From Latrodectus hesperus (lineage: Eukaryota; Arthropoda; Arachnida; Araneae; Theridiidae), in NCBI GenBank assembly GCA_037975125.1, contig JAJQOW010000192.1, positions 93,437 through 157,436 of the forward strand: a DNA stretch of 64,000 nt, in the 5' to 3' direction. The notes under the pieces are model-generated. The model saw nothing but the letters and a program-made list of their open reading frames with translations, did not search any database and was not told where the DNA came from. Positions 12,660 through 25,078 of the stretch are shown here, in pieces. Position numbers and translations under genes: made by a program. The stretch's first letter is position 1. Each line of letters starts with the position of its first letter.

Positions 12660-13022
12660 GTAATCTTGGGTATAAATCTTGGGGCAGATAATATTTTTCC
12701 TCCTATTGAAATTGGCACTTTAGATACTATATTCAAGGTTTCTGCTGTAGACAATATGGGAAAAAGAGAGGTTAAAAAAACTATATAGTCTTTCTGTAAA
12801 AATATTAAAAACTGGAATTAGTGATTTTTTTTAATTGTATTAACTGCCATTAAATATTTTTAAATTTAGAATTTTTTTTTGTATCACGTATATTTTGTTT
12901 CAAGTGAAGCGCCGCCTCAATATAGTCATCCGTGACATTATTTCGTGGACAACTGGTAGTCTTCGAACGCATCTCAAAATGACAACCAGTGTTACTGCCT
13001 TTCTCATACTTTTTCTACAAGA
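12660..13022. repeat. Direct duplication, unit 2
   Basis: Diverged second copy of 12015-12420. Both end with GTGACATTATTTCGTG, a (T)AACTGGTAGTC block and GCCTTTCNCA. The two copies are separated by about 240 bp. Confidence 0.85.
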
Positions 13023-13178
13023 ACAGTTTTAGATTTTATTGCAGCGTGTCGTAATTAATGACATTTACTCTTTTTATAAATGATGAAGGCCTAATCAGCC
13101 GAAATCGAAGAGGAGTTGGACAAACTGTAACCCAATATGTGTCTTGTTAGGCAACTTTTTTTTACTTAAATATAATAC

Positions 13179-13305
13179 AAATAGCATTGGTTAAAACAAT
13201 ATTAGTAAAAAATTTGAGTACATTTTTTTGTACATTATTGTACAATTTGAGTACACAAGTAGCATTGATTAAAAACAATAATAGTAAAAAATTTGAGTAC
13301 ATTTT
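13179..13305. repeat. 48-bp direct repeat pair
   Basis: The block (G/A)TAGCATTG(G/A)TTAAAA(A)CAAT and AGTAAAAAATTTGAGTACA occurs at 13179 and again at about 13258. Confidence 0.8.
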
Positions 13306-13539
13306 TCTTGATAATACATATAAAGAATTCTTGGTTACATACAATACTAAAGTAGAATTAGTTATTTACATATTTACACAAAGATTGATTGCAGAATACT
13401 TCTATCGAAGTTTAGGTTAATAGCCTGACCTTAGTAGTCATTTTCTAGAATCTGATTCAGAAGTATCAGTCCATTATATGATTGTTTGAATAAGTTCATT
13501 TACTAATAATATGAAACTGCTTATGCCAAATCTATTTTT

Positions 13540-13685
13540 GTAAATTTAGTAAGAATTTATTTATTATACATACTGGTAGCTGTAAATAAGAATAAACGGT
13601 TGGTTGGTTGGGTTTTATGGCGCAAGATCCAAAATTGGACATGTTGCGCCAAGAATAAAGTTTTGGAAGAATGTATTTTTTTTTT
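13540..13685 (-). repeat. LINE 3' tail repeat
   Basis: Contains TTATTATACATACTGGTAGC on the plus strand, then GGCGCAAGATCCAAAATTGG and GCGCCAAGAATAAAGTTTTG. Related copies lie at 20030-20145 (first part only) and 63680-64000. It sits downstream (minus) of the RNase H relic at 13960-14295, so I read it as that LINE family's 3' untranslated end. Confidence 0.55.
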
Positions 13686-13959
13686 TTGAAATATACATAT
13701 TTTTTTTGAAAACCCAAGCAACATTAAAATTTTAAAAAACAAATATTAGAGTGTATATATTATTTTAAAATCTATATATAACTATAGAATATAAAATAAA
13801 ATAAATCAAATACATATAAAATTTTCAAGTGTTCAAATGAAATATAAATTATATAAAATTTGAAAAACATATTGTGCTCTCCAATAAGCAAATTGGTTTG
13901 TTAATCAAACATAATTAAAAAGTTTGTTTTGAAAAATTTAAAACGGTACGCGTTAAAAG

Positions 13960-14295
13960 TAGAACATGAGATTAAAATATCATAGACAGTAAGTGGTTCA
14001 TCTCACGCTTCACACCATGGATTTAGTTCACTTAAAAAAAATGTCTGTTTGTGAAACGTGTGTGTCCGATACGAAGTCGAGTCAATCTAACATCAGCACT
14101 TCGAAACGGTAAAATTGATATGAGGGATGAGAATATGGTATGTAACTTGTTGCCGACCTTCATGGTCCACAATTAATGCCAAAGACCATGTATAAAACTT
14201 TTTATACCCTTTCTCACATCAGAGAGCGGAACCTATAGTAAAACTGGATCTGATGTAGCATTTGCAGCTGCATCAACTCTCTCGTTGAACTTTCA
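13960..14295 (-). pseudogene. LINE ORF2 C-terminus with RNase H end
   Basis: The minus strand reads NERVDAAANATSDPVLL, then VPLSDVRKGIKSFIHGLW, KLHTIFSS and ADVRLTRLRIGHTRFTNRH. This is the end of RNase H (GNExVDxLA) plus the VPxxDVR and LTRLRIGHTRLTH blocks that are standard in RNase H-bearing I/R1-type LINEs and related elements. There are several in-frame stops. It continues toward the tail repeat at 13685-13540. Confidence 0.82.
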
Positions 14296-14800
14296 TTATA
14301 ATTATGGAAATTTTTTGCACAACAATTTCTAATATAAAATTAAGTCTACTTAAGCCTCTTTATTTAACCTTAATTTAAGCTTCAGGATACTGAAAAAGAT
14401 ATGTGAGTTAATGTACTTTTTATTTAAAAAAAAACTGGTTTATCTACTACATAAAAATATAAACAAATAAACGTCTTTTATAATAAAAATTACTATCTAT
14501 TATACATAATAAACTTTTACTGTGTTTGTCTCGTTAATGTTTAATTATAGAAAAAAAGGAAATTTAATTTAAGTTGATTTTTTTGATTAATTGCTGTATT
14601 TTTGGAAGCAAACTCAAAATAAAATATCTTTGTAATTGATTAAACCTTCCACTTTCCAATTATATGAAAAATATTTACCAGTTAATTATAAAGATGTATT
14701 TATATTATTCGAAAATATTTCCAAATTCTAATATAATTTTCATTTTTATTACATTCATTTTTCATTTCGTTTTTTTCAACTTCGACCTTTACTGGGGAAA
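14296..14800. other. Noncoding AT-rich spacer
   Basis: Nothing recognised between the minus-strand LINE relic and the plus-strand Jockey-type LINE. Confidence 0.6.
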
Positions 14801-15018
14801 CTTGCTTTATTGCTTACTCTTTCGAGAAGATTGAAGAAAGAAGACATCTATTGAATAGAGGTGGAGGTCTATTCATCCTCTCCTCAGGGAGAAGGGTCAA
14901 CAAATTCAAACACAGGCGTCCGTCATCAGTCGGATGGTTTGCCCTTTTCAGGGTTGACTTTGTCAGCTGACAATGGTGCGCGGGACTGCACACCTGCCCC
15001 TCCCCCACGGTTAGGGCC

Positions 15019-16305
15019 ATGCATGATTCTGGAATTGGTGTTAGGGCCATCAGCAACAAAATTAGGCTAACTTCTGAGTATATTCAGAATATCAGCAATG
15101 AGGAATTAACTGATAAGGAAATCGAATTGCTGAAAATTCACAGCCTTGATCTGACCATACTAACGGATTTACTTCCAAGATATCAAAAGAAGAAAACCGC
15201 GGAAATCATAGATAGCCAAAAAATTAATTAAGTGCGCCACCGCCTTTCACGATAGCCACAAATAACCGTCTCGAAGTCCTAAGTGACAGCGAGGATGTCG
15301 AGATCGTCTCAGCCAACGAAGACTTCCCTGAACTAAGTCAAACGGTAAAAACCCCGAAATCTAAGCCACTAATTAAAAGAAAAATTGAGGAAAAAGTAAA
15401 TACGTCAGACAAAAAATCAAATGAATTATCAATCACTAATAATGAAATAAATGATACTCAAAATTTCCAACCTGCTAAAAAGAAAAATAAAATTCCACCT
15501 ATAGTGGTCAAAGATCAAAAAATTAACTGGAAAAAACCTTCAAGAAATTCTTAAAACCAAAAACATAACAGGATATAAAGGGAAAATGACAGGCACAGAA
15601 ATCTTATCCTTAAAATTTGAAAATTCAGAAACACATAGAAAAGTTACTGCAGCTCTTGATGAAATAAAAACAACATATCACACTTTTGTCCTGCCAGAGG
15701 ATAAAAACTTGAAAATAGTTATTCGTAACGTACCTCCTTATTATACTCCAGAAAAAATAACTCAAGAACTAAAAATAGAATGTTTTCAAATTCTTAATGT
15801 CACACAAATGACCAAAAAAGTTAATGGTAATAAAATCAATCTACAACTTTTCATAGTAACCTTTTCATAAAATGAAAAATCAAAAGAAATTTATAACATG
15901 ACTCATATATTTAACCTTGTAGTTAAAATTGAATTTTTTAAAGGCAGAAAAGCTGTCACGCAGTGCTTTAGATGCCAAGGCTTTTATCATGCCCAAACAT
16001 CATCTCACCACAATTTTAAGTGTGTGAAATGTGGAGGTGATCATCTCCACTCAAATTGCCCTAAACCTACTAACACTCCAGCAAAATGTGCCAACTGTGG
16101 CGAAGCACACCCTGAAACCTATAGGAGATGCAATAAATTCCCCAAACTTAAAGGAAAACATAATTTAAATCCACAAATAAAGAGCACTATAGTACCAAGT
16201 TCGAACCCCAAGCTCACCGATGCAAATGCTTTGGTCCAAGTAAATAACACAATTCTGAAAACAAAAGAAACAATTAATGAGGCAAAAAAAATTTTAATGA
16301 ACTAA
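15019..16305 (+). pseudogene. Jockey-type LINE ORF1 (gag-like, zinc knuckles)
   Basis: Nucleic-acid-binding ORF1 protein. It can be followed from ATG 15019 (MHDSGIGVRAISNKIRL...) through an acidic and lysine-rich linker (VLSDSEDVEIVSANEDFPEL, about 15275), an RRM-like PRE_C2HC region (TFVLPEDKNLKIVIRNVPPY, about 15690-15750) and two to three CCHC knuckles (CFRCQGFYHAQ, CVKCGGDHLHSNCPK, CANCGEAHPETYRRC, 15960-16130). The last frame ends at 16303. It is broken by a frameshift near 15233, a second near 15530 and an in-frame stop at about 15868. The GC-richer stretch 14870-15018 before it would be the 5' untranslated/promoter part. Domain order and length match Jockey-clade ORF1 well. Confidence 0.9.
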
Positions 16306-16415
16306 AAACTCTTGTAAACTATGTGAAAAATTTTGGAATTCTAGAACTAACAGCACAATTAAAAAATTTAATGAAGCCATGAAGACACAGCAGAATGGAA
16401 AACAAAATCTGAATA

Positions 16416-19326
16416 ATGACTAACACACCTCAAAGCTTCAACTCAATTATAGTAACAACTTGGAATGGGCAAAGTATCAAACCTAAGACCAAAGAATTCA
16501 TGAACTTTTTAGATCAATATAATATTGATATTACCTTACTCACGGAGACACAACGCCTGCAATTAAATTCAATAAACCAAACTATCCTGTTTATAGAACG
16601 GACCGAGCTCATCATAAAGGTGTAGGCATTGCCATTGTCATAAAAAGATGTTTTAACTCAACGTTATTCAGTAATAACAACAAAAATGGATATGAGGAAA
16701 CATCAATTATAGTCAACTACAAATCAAACTTAAAAATAAAATTCACTAGCATATACAATAGGCGGCAAAACGTAATTTCATCACAAGACGTTATTGATAT
16801 ATTCTCAACAAATTTCAAAACCATTATTGGAGGAGATCTAAACAGCAAAAATATATACTGGGGATGCAATACTACAAACCCAAATGAAACCACAATTTTA
16901 AATGCTGCACAAAATTACAATTATAAAATTATAGCACCAATTGAACCAACACATTTTGATTACAGAAATACGGGAAATATTTTGAACATTTTTCTAAACA
17001 ATAGTCAAATTCCCCTTTCAGCAAACACATTAAATGATCTTTCTTCAGATCACTTCCCAGTTATTGGATGCCTCTGGGAATCAACAAAATAATAGAGCAA
17101 AAATATCTATACCAAACAAATTGGCAACTTCCATATAATATCCTGCAAGACCAAGCCTGGGAAAACCATGAAGAAAAGCAGCAAACATACCAAAATATTC
17201 AAAATAAAATCTCTAAAGACAAGAATATTTACTGAAAACATAACAAATGCAAAAAATACTGCAACAAAAACAATAAAATATCACAGAAATTATCTCAAAC
17301 TACCAAGCATTATTAGAGAAATTATCAAAGAACGAAATAAAACTAGAAGAAAATATCAAAAAACCTTAACCCGCAATACAAAACTGAAGAGAAAAAGTTA
17401 AATAAACAAATTAAAAAACTGTGCTGAAGTTAGAAGTGAAAACTGCAAGCAAAAAGTCAACAATTTATCAACTGAAAACAACTGGATTTGGACTTTTGCC
17501 AAACAACTTAAAAACAAGAAAATACTAAATAACAGACATCAAGGTCAAAATGGATACGTGTATTCAAATGAAGAAAAACTCGAAATCTTCTCAAAATCAC
17601 TTTATAACCAATTTACACCAAATCAAGACTTAGACAAAAATTTCACCCAAATTATTGAACAAAATGTGAACTGTTTATCAACTATAACCAACCTAGAACT
17701 ACTATTACTCCAACTCATTTAGATGAAGTAATTGGAATTATTAAAAAACTTAAAACTAAAAAAGCTCCGGGAGGTGAGAAAATCTCTAACTCAATGATTA
17801 AAAACCTTCCAAGTGATTATATTGTTAAACTTGTTAATATTTTCAATGACTCTAAAATCTACTACTTTCCCACCATTTGGAAAACTGCAAATATTATTTC
17901 ATTCCCTAAACCAGAAAAAGACCCAGGGAAAGCCGAAAACTATCGTCCCATTAGCTTATTTCCTACAGTTGGAAAAACTTTGGAAAGAATTATATATAAT
18001 AGATTTTCACTTTTTTCCACTTACTGCCTCGCCGAGCTGGCAGCCGAATGGTTAGCGCTCTTGCCTTTGGTTCAACAGTTCGTGGGTTCGAATCCCACCT
18101 TTTGCATGGATGTTTGTAGTGGTTCGGAATCCACTTTAAACCGTAAGTCCCGGTCTAATTAGCCCTCGCGTGCAAAAAATGACCGTTCAGCGACAAACAA
18201 ACCAAACCACTTACTGCCTCATATTTCCACTTATTGCCAAACCAGCAATATGGTTTTAGAAAAAATCTCTCCACTGTTAAGCAATTAATAAGAATTACAG
18301 AAATAATTGGAAACAACCTTCATAGAAATTTATATACTGCTATGGTTAAGCTTGACGTGTGTCTAAAGCATTTGACAGAGTATGGCATAAAGGTCTCCTA
18401 CAAAAATTATTAAATCTAAATTTGGACTATGACCTAATTTTCATATTAAACTCTTATATAACAAATAGGCATTTTCAAGTTACGAATAATCATCAAAATT
18501 CCTTAACTCTGAAAATAAATGCAGGAGTACCTCAAGGTAGCATCCTAGGTCCCATAGTCTATCTATTTTACACTTATGACTTTCCATGGAGAAAACCACC
18601 AAAATTGCGTTCTATGCCGATGACACGGCCATCCTGGCAAAATCGAACAACCTTAATAATGCTCTGCAAAAACTTCAATTAGCACTCTATAATATCGAAA
18701 ATTGGTGTACCAGCTTGAAAACAAAAATAAATGCGGAAAAATGGCTATTAATTCTTTTCAAAAGAAACAAAAGAAATACATTTAAACACTGAAATAATAA
18801 TGAACTTATTATTTTTAGAAAAGAAATACCTAAAGTCTACTCAGCTAAATATCTTGGAATTACCCTAGCAAATGACTTGAGATGGTTAAAACATATTAAG
18901 AATGTAATATCCAAAGCCACACAAGCATGTTGCTGTTTAAGATCAATACTGGGTGAAAAGTCAAACTCTTATCTCTAAAATTTAAAGGATAACTTTATCT
19001 ATCCATGATTAGACCAATAATTACATATGCTTCCCCTGTCTGGAACTTTAACCAAAAAAATAATAATAAATCAAATTAAAATATTTCAATATAAAATTCT
19101 TAGAAAAATCACAAATGCTCCATATTTCATTAGAAATAAAAACAATGCTAGTGATGTAAAAATTGATGACTTTGCTGAACATACAAATAAACTTAATAAA
19201 AATTTCTTTGAAATAGCCCAAACATGCGAAGCTGCAAACTTCAATGATATTTTCAATTACAAATACTTAGAAGACTGTAAATTCAGACCTATCGCAAAAT
19301 ATTTTCTTATTGAAAAAGAAAGTTAA
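16416..19326 (+). pseudogene. Jockey-type LINE ORF2 (endonuclease-reverse transcriptase)
   Basis: Starts at ATG 16416. The endonuclease domain (16440-17090) has TTWNGQSI, LLTETQ, TDRAHHKGVGIAI, IIGGDLNSKNIYWG and LSSDHFPVIG. A linker rich in K and N follows. The RT domain (17700-18790) shows KKAPGGEKISNSMIKNLP, ENYRPISLFPTVGKTLERII, SKAFDRVWHKGLLQKLL, NAGVPQGSILGP and FYADDTAILA, so the catalytic YADD box is retained. A C-terminal thumb region runs to the stop at 19324-19326 (last residues KYFLIEKES). No RNase H, as expected for Jockey. Several frameshifts (for example near 16600, 17090, 17400 and 18350) and a SINE at 18031 destroy it. The 3' untranslated part extends to about 19430. Confidence 0.93.
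18031..18206 (+). mobile_element. tRNA-derived SINE, family 1, copy 1
   Basis: A 176-bp insertion inside LINE ORF2, flanked by the perfect 14-bp duplication CCACTTACTGCCTC (18017-18030 and 18207-18220). The head is tRNA-like, with an A box (TGGCAGCCGAATGG) and a B box (GGTTCGAATCCC). The tail region includes TAGTGGTTCGGAATCCACTT and ends ACAAACAAACCAAA. It matches the reverse-orientation copy at 58409-58588 almost base for base, which suggests recent activity. It would be transcribed by RNA polymerase III and mobilised by a LINE. Confidence 0.95.
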
Positions 19327-19439
19327 ATGTATATAGTGTATACAGTCTCTTCATGTATATTTTACTTTATTTAGCTCAATACACTTTTTGAACTTTCAAT
19401 TTTCTCAAGAAAATATATAATTTTATTTTATGTCTTCTG

Positions 19440-19570
19440 CAGAATAGCGAATTCGCATTTCGATAACCACGCCCACTACTGAAATCTTCATAGCTGATTG
19501 GCTATTATCCGCATTCAGGCCCGCGCTCTCCGTTAGTAAAGTCATGTTTTCTCCTCTTCGGAACTATCAC
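19440..19570. promoter_or_regulatory. GC-richer island with promoter-like boxes
   Basis: Contains CCACGCCCAC (Sp1/KLF-like) and CTGATTGGCT (inverted CCAAT box), then GGCCCGCGCTCTCCG, in an otherwise very AT-rich area directly after the LINE 3' end. No exon can be assigned. It may equally be part of an unrecognised repeat. Confidence 0.25.
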
Positions 19571-20029
19571 AGATGAAGAAGTAAAGTGCCTGCTACGCAG
19601 GCTTATATTTATTTATATTAGATCTTTACTTATTATATGTATATTACTTATTATATTGGATCATTACTTATATTAGATCCAAGATTCTAATAAAAAATTA
19701 AGTTGATTAGGTTGAAAAATTGCAATTATATTATCTCATCTAATTTTATATTTTAATTAACATCGGAAAATTTTTTTCAAACAGATATAGTTCTGAAACC
19801 AAGTGTTTATAAAAAATATTTTGTAAGTATAAAACGGTTCGTAGGTAAATAACTTATATTTCTTTGCCTCATACTTGAAATTAAAGCATTACAGAAAAGC
19901 AAAAACTTTCAATTAATGAAATATTGCATAAATAATAATTATTTTATATAGTACGCACTAAGAACGGGAAAATTAACTAGGTCCTTAGACATCTACAACT
20001 TACTACCTTGAATCTAGATCAACCTCGAA

Positions 20030-20145
20030 CTATATGAAGCTGATCTTTGGCTTTAGGAAACAACACACGGCAACTTTTGAGTATTATTAATGTTACAATA
20101 AAGAATTTATTTTTATTATATATACTGGTAGCTTTGAATTAGACA
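20030..20145 (-). repeat. LINE 3' tail repeat, second copy
   Basis: Has GCTGATCTTTGGCTTTAGGA and TTATATATACTGGTAGCTTT in the same order as 63990-63680. Short and diverged. Confidence 0.45.
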
Positions 20146-23100
20146 ACACTTGAACAATTTACAAAGTTCCCATTTTATTATGACAGGTTACATTCCATTA
20201 AAGTTTAATCTACATCGCTTTCATTGTTTCCAACTTTAGAGTTTATGTCCCACATTAATAGAAATAAAAGTAAACACTCTTTTTTAATATTGAGTTGAAA
20301 TTTTTATAATTATTTTTAATTGACTTTGGTATGGAAAAAACAAGTAATAAAATTATTCAGTAAGTTCTAAAATCGAAAATGTCTCCATAAGTAAGTACCA
20401 ATAAAAAAAAAGAATATTATGTAAAGTATCTATTGCAGATGTACATTGAAAATCGTTTTGCTAATTACACAAATTACTGAATTTATCATCAAGAATCCAA
20501 TTTCCTGATGTTGATATCTGTGACTACACACTTTGAAATCCGATATATAAACTGACCGAAAGATATAAATTTTACTACAAGCCCGAAGCATAAATTCCAT
20601 AACGGATTGCCGGTGCACGAAATAATTGGTTGCCATTTCAAATGGATTTGCAGTGAAGTGATATTTAATAAACTTTTCCGCTGAAATATTTTTTTAATCA
20701 ATGCGAAATGTTTTTAAAGTATATGAATAACAAATTTGTTATTGAGAAATATGTGTGGTCATTTGCAGGTCAGGAATTTTGTGTTTCTGACCTACAACCT
20801 TACCTACTTAAATGATGGCATTACTCTCAGTATATATTTAGCAACATTACTGAGTCTGAGTTTTTACTTGGATTTTGAAGCCACATTTTTGAAGCTAAAC
20901 TTTGATATCGTTCCGAAGACTTTGATATCAATGCGAATGAAATTAAGATTTTCCAACTCATTTCAAATCTTTTTTAAAGATTAATACAAGCAAAATTGGT
21001 CCACCTCGACAAACTTTGGTAAATGAAAAATCAAAATTAAATAAATCTCTTTAGCAATTTTTTTACAAGTGTATCAGCCTTGGTTTCATCTAAATTAATT
21101 TAGATTTTGCGTTAATGAGAAATCTTCAGGATAAAAACCAAATGTTTTATTCAAAATATATGCATCCCAAACAGATATACATACTTATGCCATACTCCTT
21201 ATCCTAACATAATTACCGAAGGTAAACCGCGAGATGTTCTTTAGTTTGTAATGATGATGGGATTCATTTGAATTATTTGCAAGTGGTTATGCTTAAGTTA
21301 AATTTTCTGTGTATTACGATTCTCATTAAGCTTTACTTAGCAAGTAAATAAACCGAATTATTATTATTATTATGTGTTTTTTATCCAACTTATACCAGAA
21401 ACAATAAACTATTTGCTGTTGTGGGCAGATTCATGATACCGGGTCTTTCCCGAGTGCTCTAATTGGGAGACTCCTGATTTAGAGTTTAACGTTTTCCGGA
21501 TGGATCTTTTTTCCATCTAAACAACATTGTTTATCGCCAGTGGGGTCGGAACTGCTTTTCCCAACCTAGATTTCTGAATCTTTATTTGTTCTTTCTCTAT
21601 TCTCAGAACAAACAATAGTTTTTCATATTTGTATGTTATGTCAGTCCTTGGAATTAATTATTTTCTATTTATTTTTGTAAAAATTCATTTTTTGATTTAT
21701 TCTTTCACATATAATTTTAATTTTTACTGATGAGCGAATTATTTTTAAAAAATGACGACTTATAACATAAATTTGGTAATTTCCATAGTCTTTACTTTTT
21801 TTAAGGATGATTTTTTATAAAAAAAGTAAAAGAAAGAACTAAATTCGAAAGCTTTCTTCATATGATATATATAAAACTTATTTCTCTATATTATATAGAA
21901 TTAGTAATTTAAAATGGGAAACAACACGCCTTAATTATACTTTTAACAAAGAGCGTAAACATTTTTATAAAAGCTTTAAATAATATTATTTGCATTAAGA
22001 TTAATCTCAATTTTAGAACGGTTATATAAACACCTACTTATTAAATGATTTCGTGTTTTAATTTACCATTTATAAAATTTTACAAACAAATTAGGAAATT
22101 AGTCAAAATAACACTAGAAATATCAAACGATATATAAAAAAATCAGAATACGCTTCTCAAATACTAAAAATATTTTCTAATAACAAAAGATGTGGCTTTT
22201 TCTATACGTATATAAAAAAATATCTATATAAAAAAATCCTTTATCGATGGTATAATCTATTCAATTGTTAAGTGTTGCAGTAACTACGACCGCGCGAAAT
22301 CCAAGAAATTTTATAACACTCCTTGGCATTTAAAACAGTTAAATAGATGATCGAAAATCACACTTGTTTAATAGCATACTTTGTTCTTTGCTTTCATTCA
22401 AAATACAATTGTAGTTTCTAGATATACAAGATATAATGACACAAAATAAATAACATTTATTAAGAACTTTTTAGACACAAAGATTTAAATTCTAAACTGC
22501 GTTAAAAAAGAAAATCGAAAAACTGCGTGTAGTACCAAGAGGCTTATCTATTACGGAAAAGGATAAAGAAATAAGAACTTACAACAAGATTTTCGATACA
22601 TCCTTCAAATATGCATTTATTTATGGACTTAAAATGCACTAAAAATTTTCAAACACAGTAAAGTGGGACAAATCTTCAATGAGATTTTCTTTTTCTCGAC
22701 AGCATACCACCCTTTACGTACTACTAAATTATTTTATATTGTGTTAAGTATAGGTTAATTTGCTAATTTTGTAACATGTTTGGCTCAGCAAGACATAAAA
22801 GTTTATGCATGGAGTAATCATATATTCTTATTGTAAAATAACAATTAAAATTTCAGCGAAATCTTAAACGTAGACGAACGTGGGAACAAAACACGTAAAA
22901 TTTTTAATTCTGCAAAGACAGTGAATTTTAGTGGTTTAATGTCTTAGAGGCTTAGAAAAGAATGTAGTTACAAATTATGTCCACTAAAAATTAAAAAAAA
23001 TTGCATCTTATTTTAAGCTGTTAATGGTCCTATAACTTTATTTCAGCATTCCATTTGAAAGTTCACAATATTCATTCTTGATGACCAATCTTTAAAATCG

Positions 23101-23690
23101 ATGTGCACTTTCAGAAGCAAATAAAAAAACCCTTAAATTGATGCATTTAGAATTAAATCTAAAATTTTGGAAAAATATTAATAAATTCTAATATTAGATT
23201 TCTTTAAATTCATTCTGCAAAAGGTCGGAAATTACTCGTATTTAATTAAGGATGATTTAAATTTCAAAATTTATTTATTATTAAAATTACCAATTAATCC
23301 CAAAAAATTAAAACAATTAAAAATTAAAATGTGTAAAAAAATGAAAATATTTTATTCGTATCATTGTATTGAAATACATTTTATTATTTTATAATTTATT
23401 ACATATAAAGAAAATTAAATTGATTTCAGTCATCAATATTGATTATCACTATTAATGTAAAAATTAGAAAATAAATTGGAAATAAGAATTTCAACAACAC
23501 AACATCTTATTAAGATGCATATTAGAAGATAATTTAGATCACATTCATACAAATAAAGTAGAAGATAAAATTAAATTTTTCATATTTTTATCATATTAAG
23601 TCGATTGAAATCTATGGTTCGTAAATATTGTTATTAAAATTTTGATCATTAATTGGTTAACCTGAGGAGAGTTTGAAGCAATTGATTAGG
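20146..23690. other. Mostly noncoding AT-rich region
   Basis: No supported gene. Open frames at 20430-20984 lack motifs. On the minus strand, 21600-21358 looks like a short interspersed or LINE 3' end with a (TAATAA)n tail (plus 21358-21372), but I cannot name it. Confidence 0.5.
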
Positions 23691-23699
23691 GAGGAGAAG

Positions 23700-24015
23700 A
23701 AATACATTTAACCAGTATTTCGTAATCAGTATTTCAATGTAACAACCAGTAATCAGAACATTTTTTCTAAACACTCAGTACTTCCAGTAACATAGTTAGC
23801 GCGAGCCGAGTATCCTCAGGCAGTTGCAGGTATAATATACTTGACTGTTTCAAAGTAATCAGTAACAGTTTCAAGTACTGAACGGGCAATGATAGAGCGA
23901 GGACGTGCCTGTTTCAAAGTAATCAGTGTAGTTACAATGTATTTCACTGAATGTAACTAGTACAGAAGAGCCAATGACAGAGCGAGTACAACTACAGGTA
24001 ATAATGCCTACGATA
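23700..24015. repeat. Cluster of short degenerate repeats
   Basis: CTGTTTCAAAGTAATCAGT occurs twice (about 23846 and 23910). The block GTACTGAACGGGCAATGATA with GAGCGAGGAC recurs as GTACAGAAGAGCCAATGACA with GAGCGAGTAC. Several CAGTAATCAG-like motifs surround them. This is reminiscent of subterminal repeats of a DNA transposon, but no TIRs were found. Confidence 0.45.
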
Positions 24016-24439
24016 TATCAATACAGTCGGAGGAATTATGTGATCGATGTAGGATTCAGACAATCGCTTCTTATGGTAGGGAGGCTGGGTGGGAGAAGGG
24101 AAATGACAGTTGTTTTAACTGGAAAATAAAAGAGGGATACGTGGGAATTCGAAGATCTTATTAATTAGGAAAGAAGACATAATGAATAATGCGAAATAAA
24201 ATAAGCATGTACATTTTTTTTCGTTTTTGCTAATAAAATAAATGCGTTGTGAAAATAAATAATCGTGGGACATTTATTTAGTGATTATCGTTCTTTTTCA
24301 ATCATAACACGCTTTTTAAGCCTAATATTCTTGTTATGTATTTAAAAATTTTTATTCTTTTATTTTTGCCATTATTTCTTTTTAAAATTTAATTTTATTT
24401 TATGAACATATATAGCATATTTATTTGAAACGTAAATTA

Positions 24440-24476
24440 GATAATTAGGTATATATACATATATATATATAATGTA

Positions 24477-24510
<34 letters not shown>
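24440..24510. repeat. AT-dinucleotide repeats
   Basis: Two neighbouring (AT)n runs. Confidence 0.9.
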
Positions 24511-24512
<2 letters not shown>

Positions 24513-25000
24513 GTTATTTTTATTATTATGTATATTTTCTTCATTATGATTCCGAATGAATATGCTAATTTTTTAATTCAACTATACTTTAGTTTTGCTA
24601 TATTTTAGAATAAATATAGAATTTAAGCTTTTAGAAAAAATGTTCTTTTATGTTCTTTTCCATACAATTAATTTTTATTTTTATAATGAGAATGTTGATT
24701 TTATCCTAATAAAACCTAATAAGGGTAACTTATTCATTCTATCTTAGAGTTTCGAAAGGAAAATGCATTAACTAAGTAAATTTAACTTTATTTATACCAT
24801 CATGTGTCACCGTCATGTTTATTACTTAAATTATGGATTGATGTAAATAAAATATATGGATTTCTGTGTGTGTTCCTTCATTTTGTATTAAACAATAGAT
24901 TACTCAAAATATTACATTAAAACATTATAACATTAAGATTGTTGGTAAAACTGTTTTATATTTTTGATATTTAATGAATTTTTATGTTACTGTAAAAGTT

Positions 25001-25065
25001 CTTCTTCTTCTTCTTTAAGTTGGGTTTGTATGTCATTGAGCACCTCTGCTTTTATCAGCATTTTG
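25001..25065 (-). mobile_element. Minimal LINE 3'-tail insertion with (GAA)n end
   Basis: A 65-bp insert flanked by the 13-bp duplication TACTGTAAAAGTT (24988-25000 and 25066-25078). On the minus strand it reads ACAAAATGCTGATAAAAGCA, then GAGGTG, a spacer, ACAAACCCAACTT and ends in AAGAAGAAGAAGAAG. The same tail terminates the RNase H LINE at 56590-57945, so this is an extreme 5' truncation of that family. The tail is (GAA)n rather than poly(A). Confidence 0.85.
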
Positions 25066-25078
25066 TACTGTAAAAGTT

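Noticed and set aside
18031..18106. tRNA gene
   Set aside because: The A and B boxes are tRNA-like, but there is no full cloverleaf. The unit is repeated at 58409 with the same 100-bp non-tRNA tail and target duplications, so it is a SINE.
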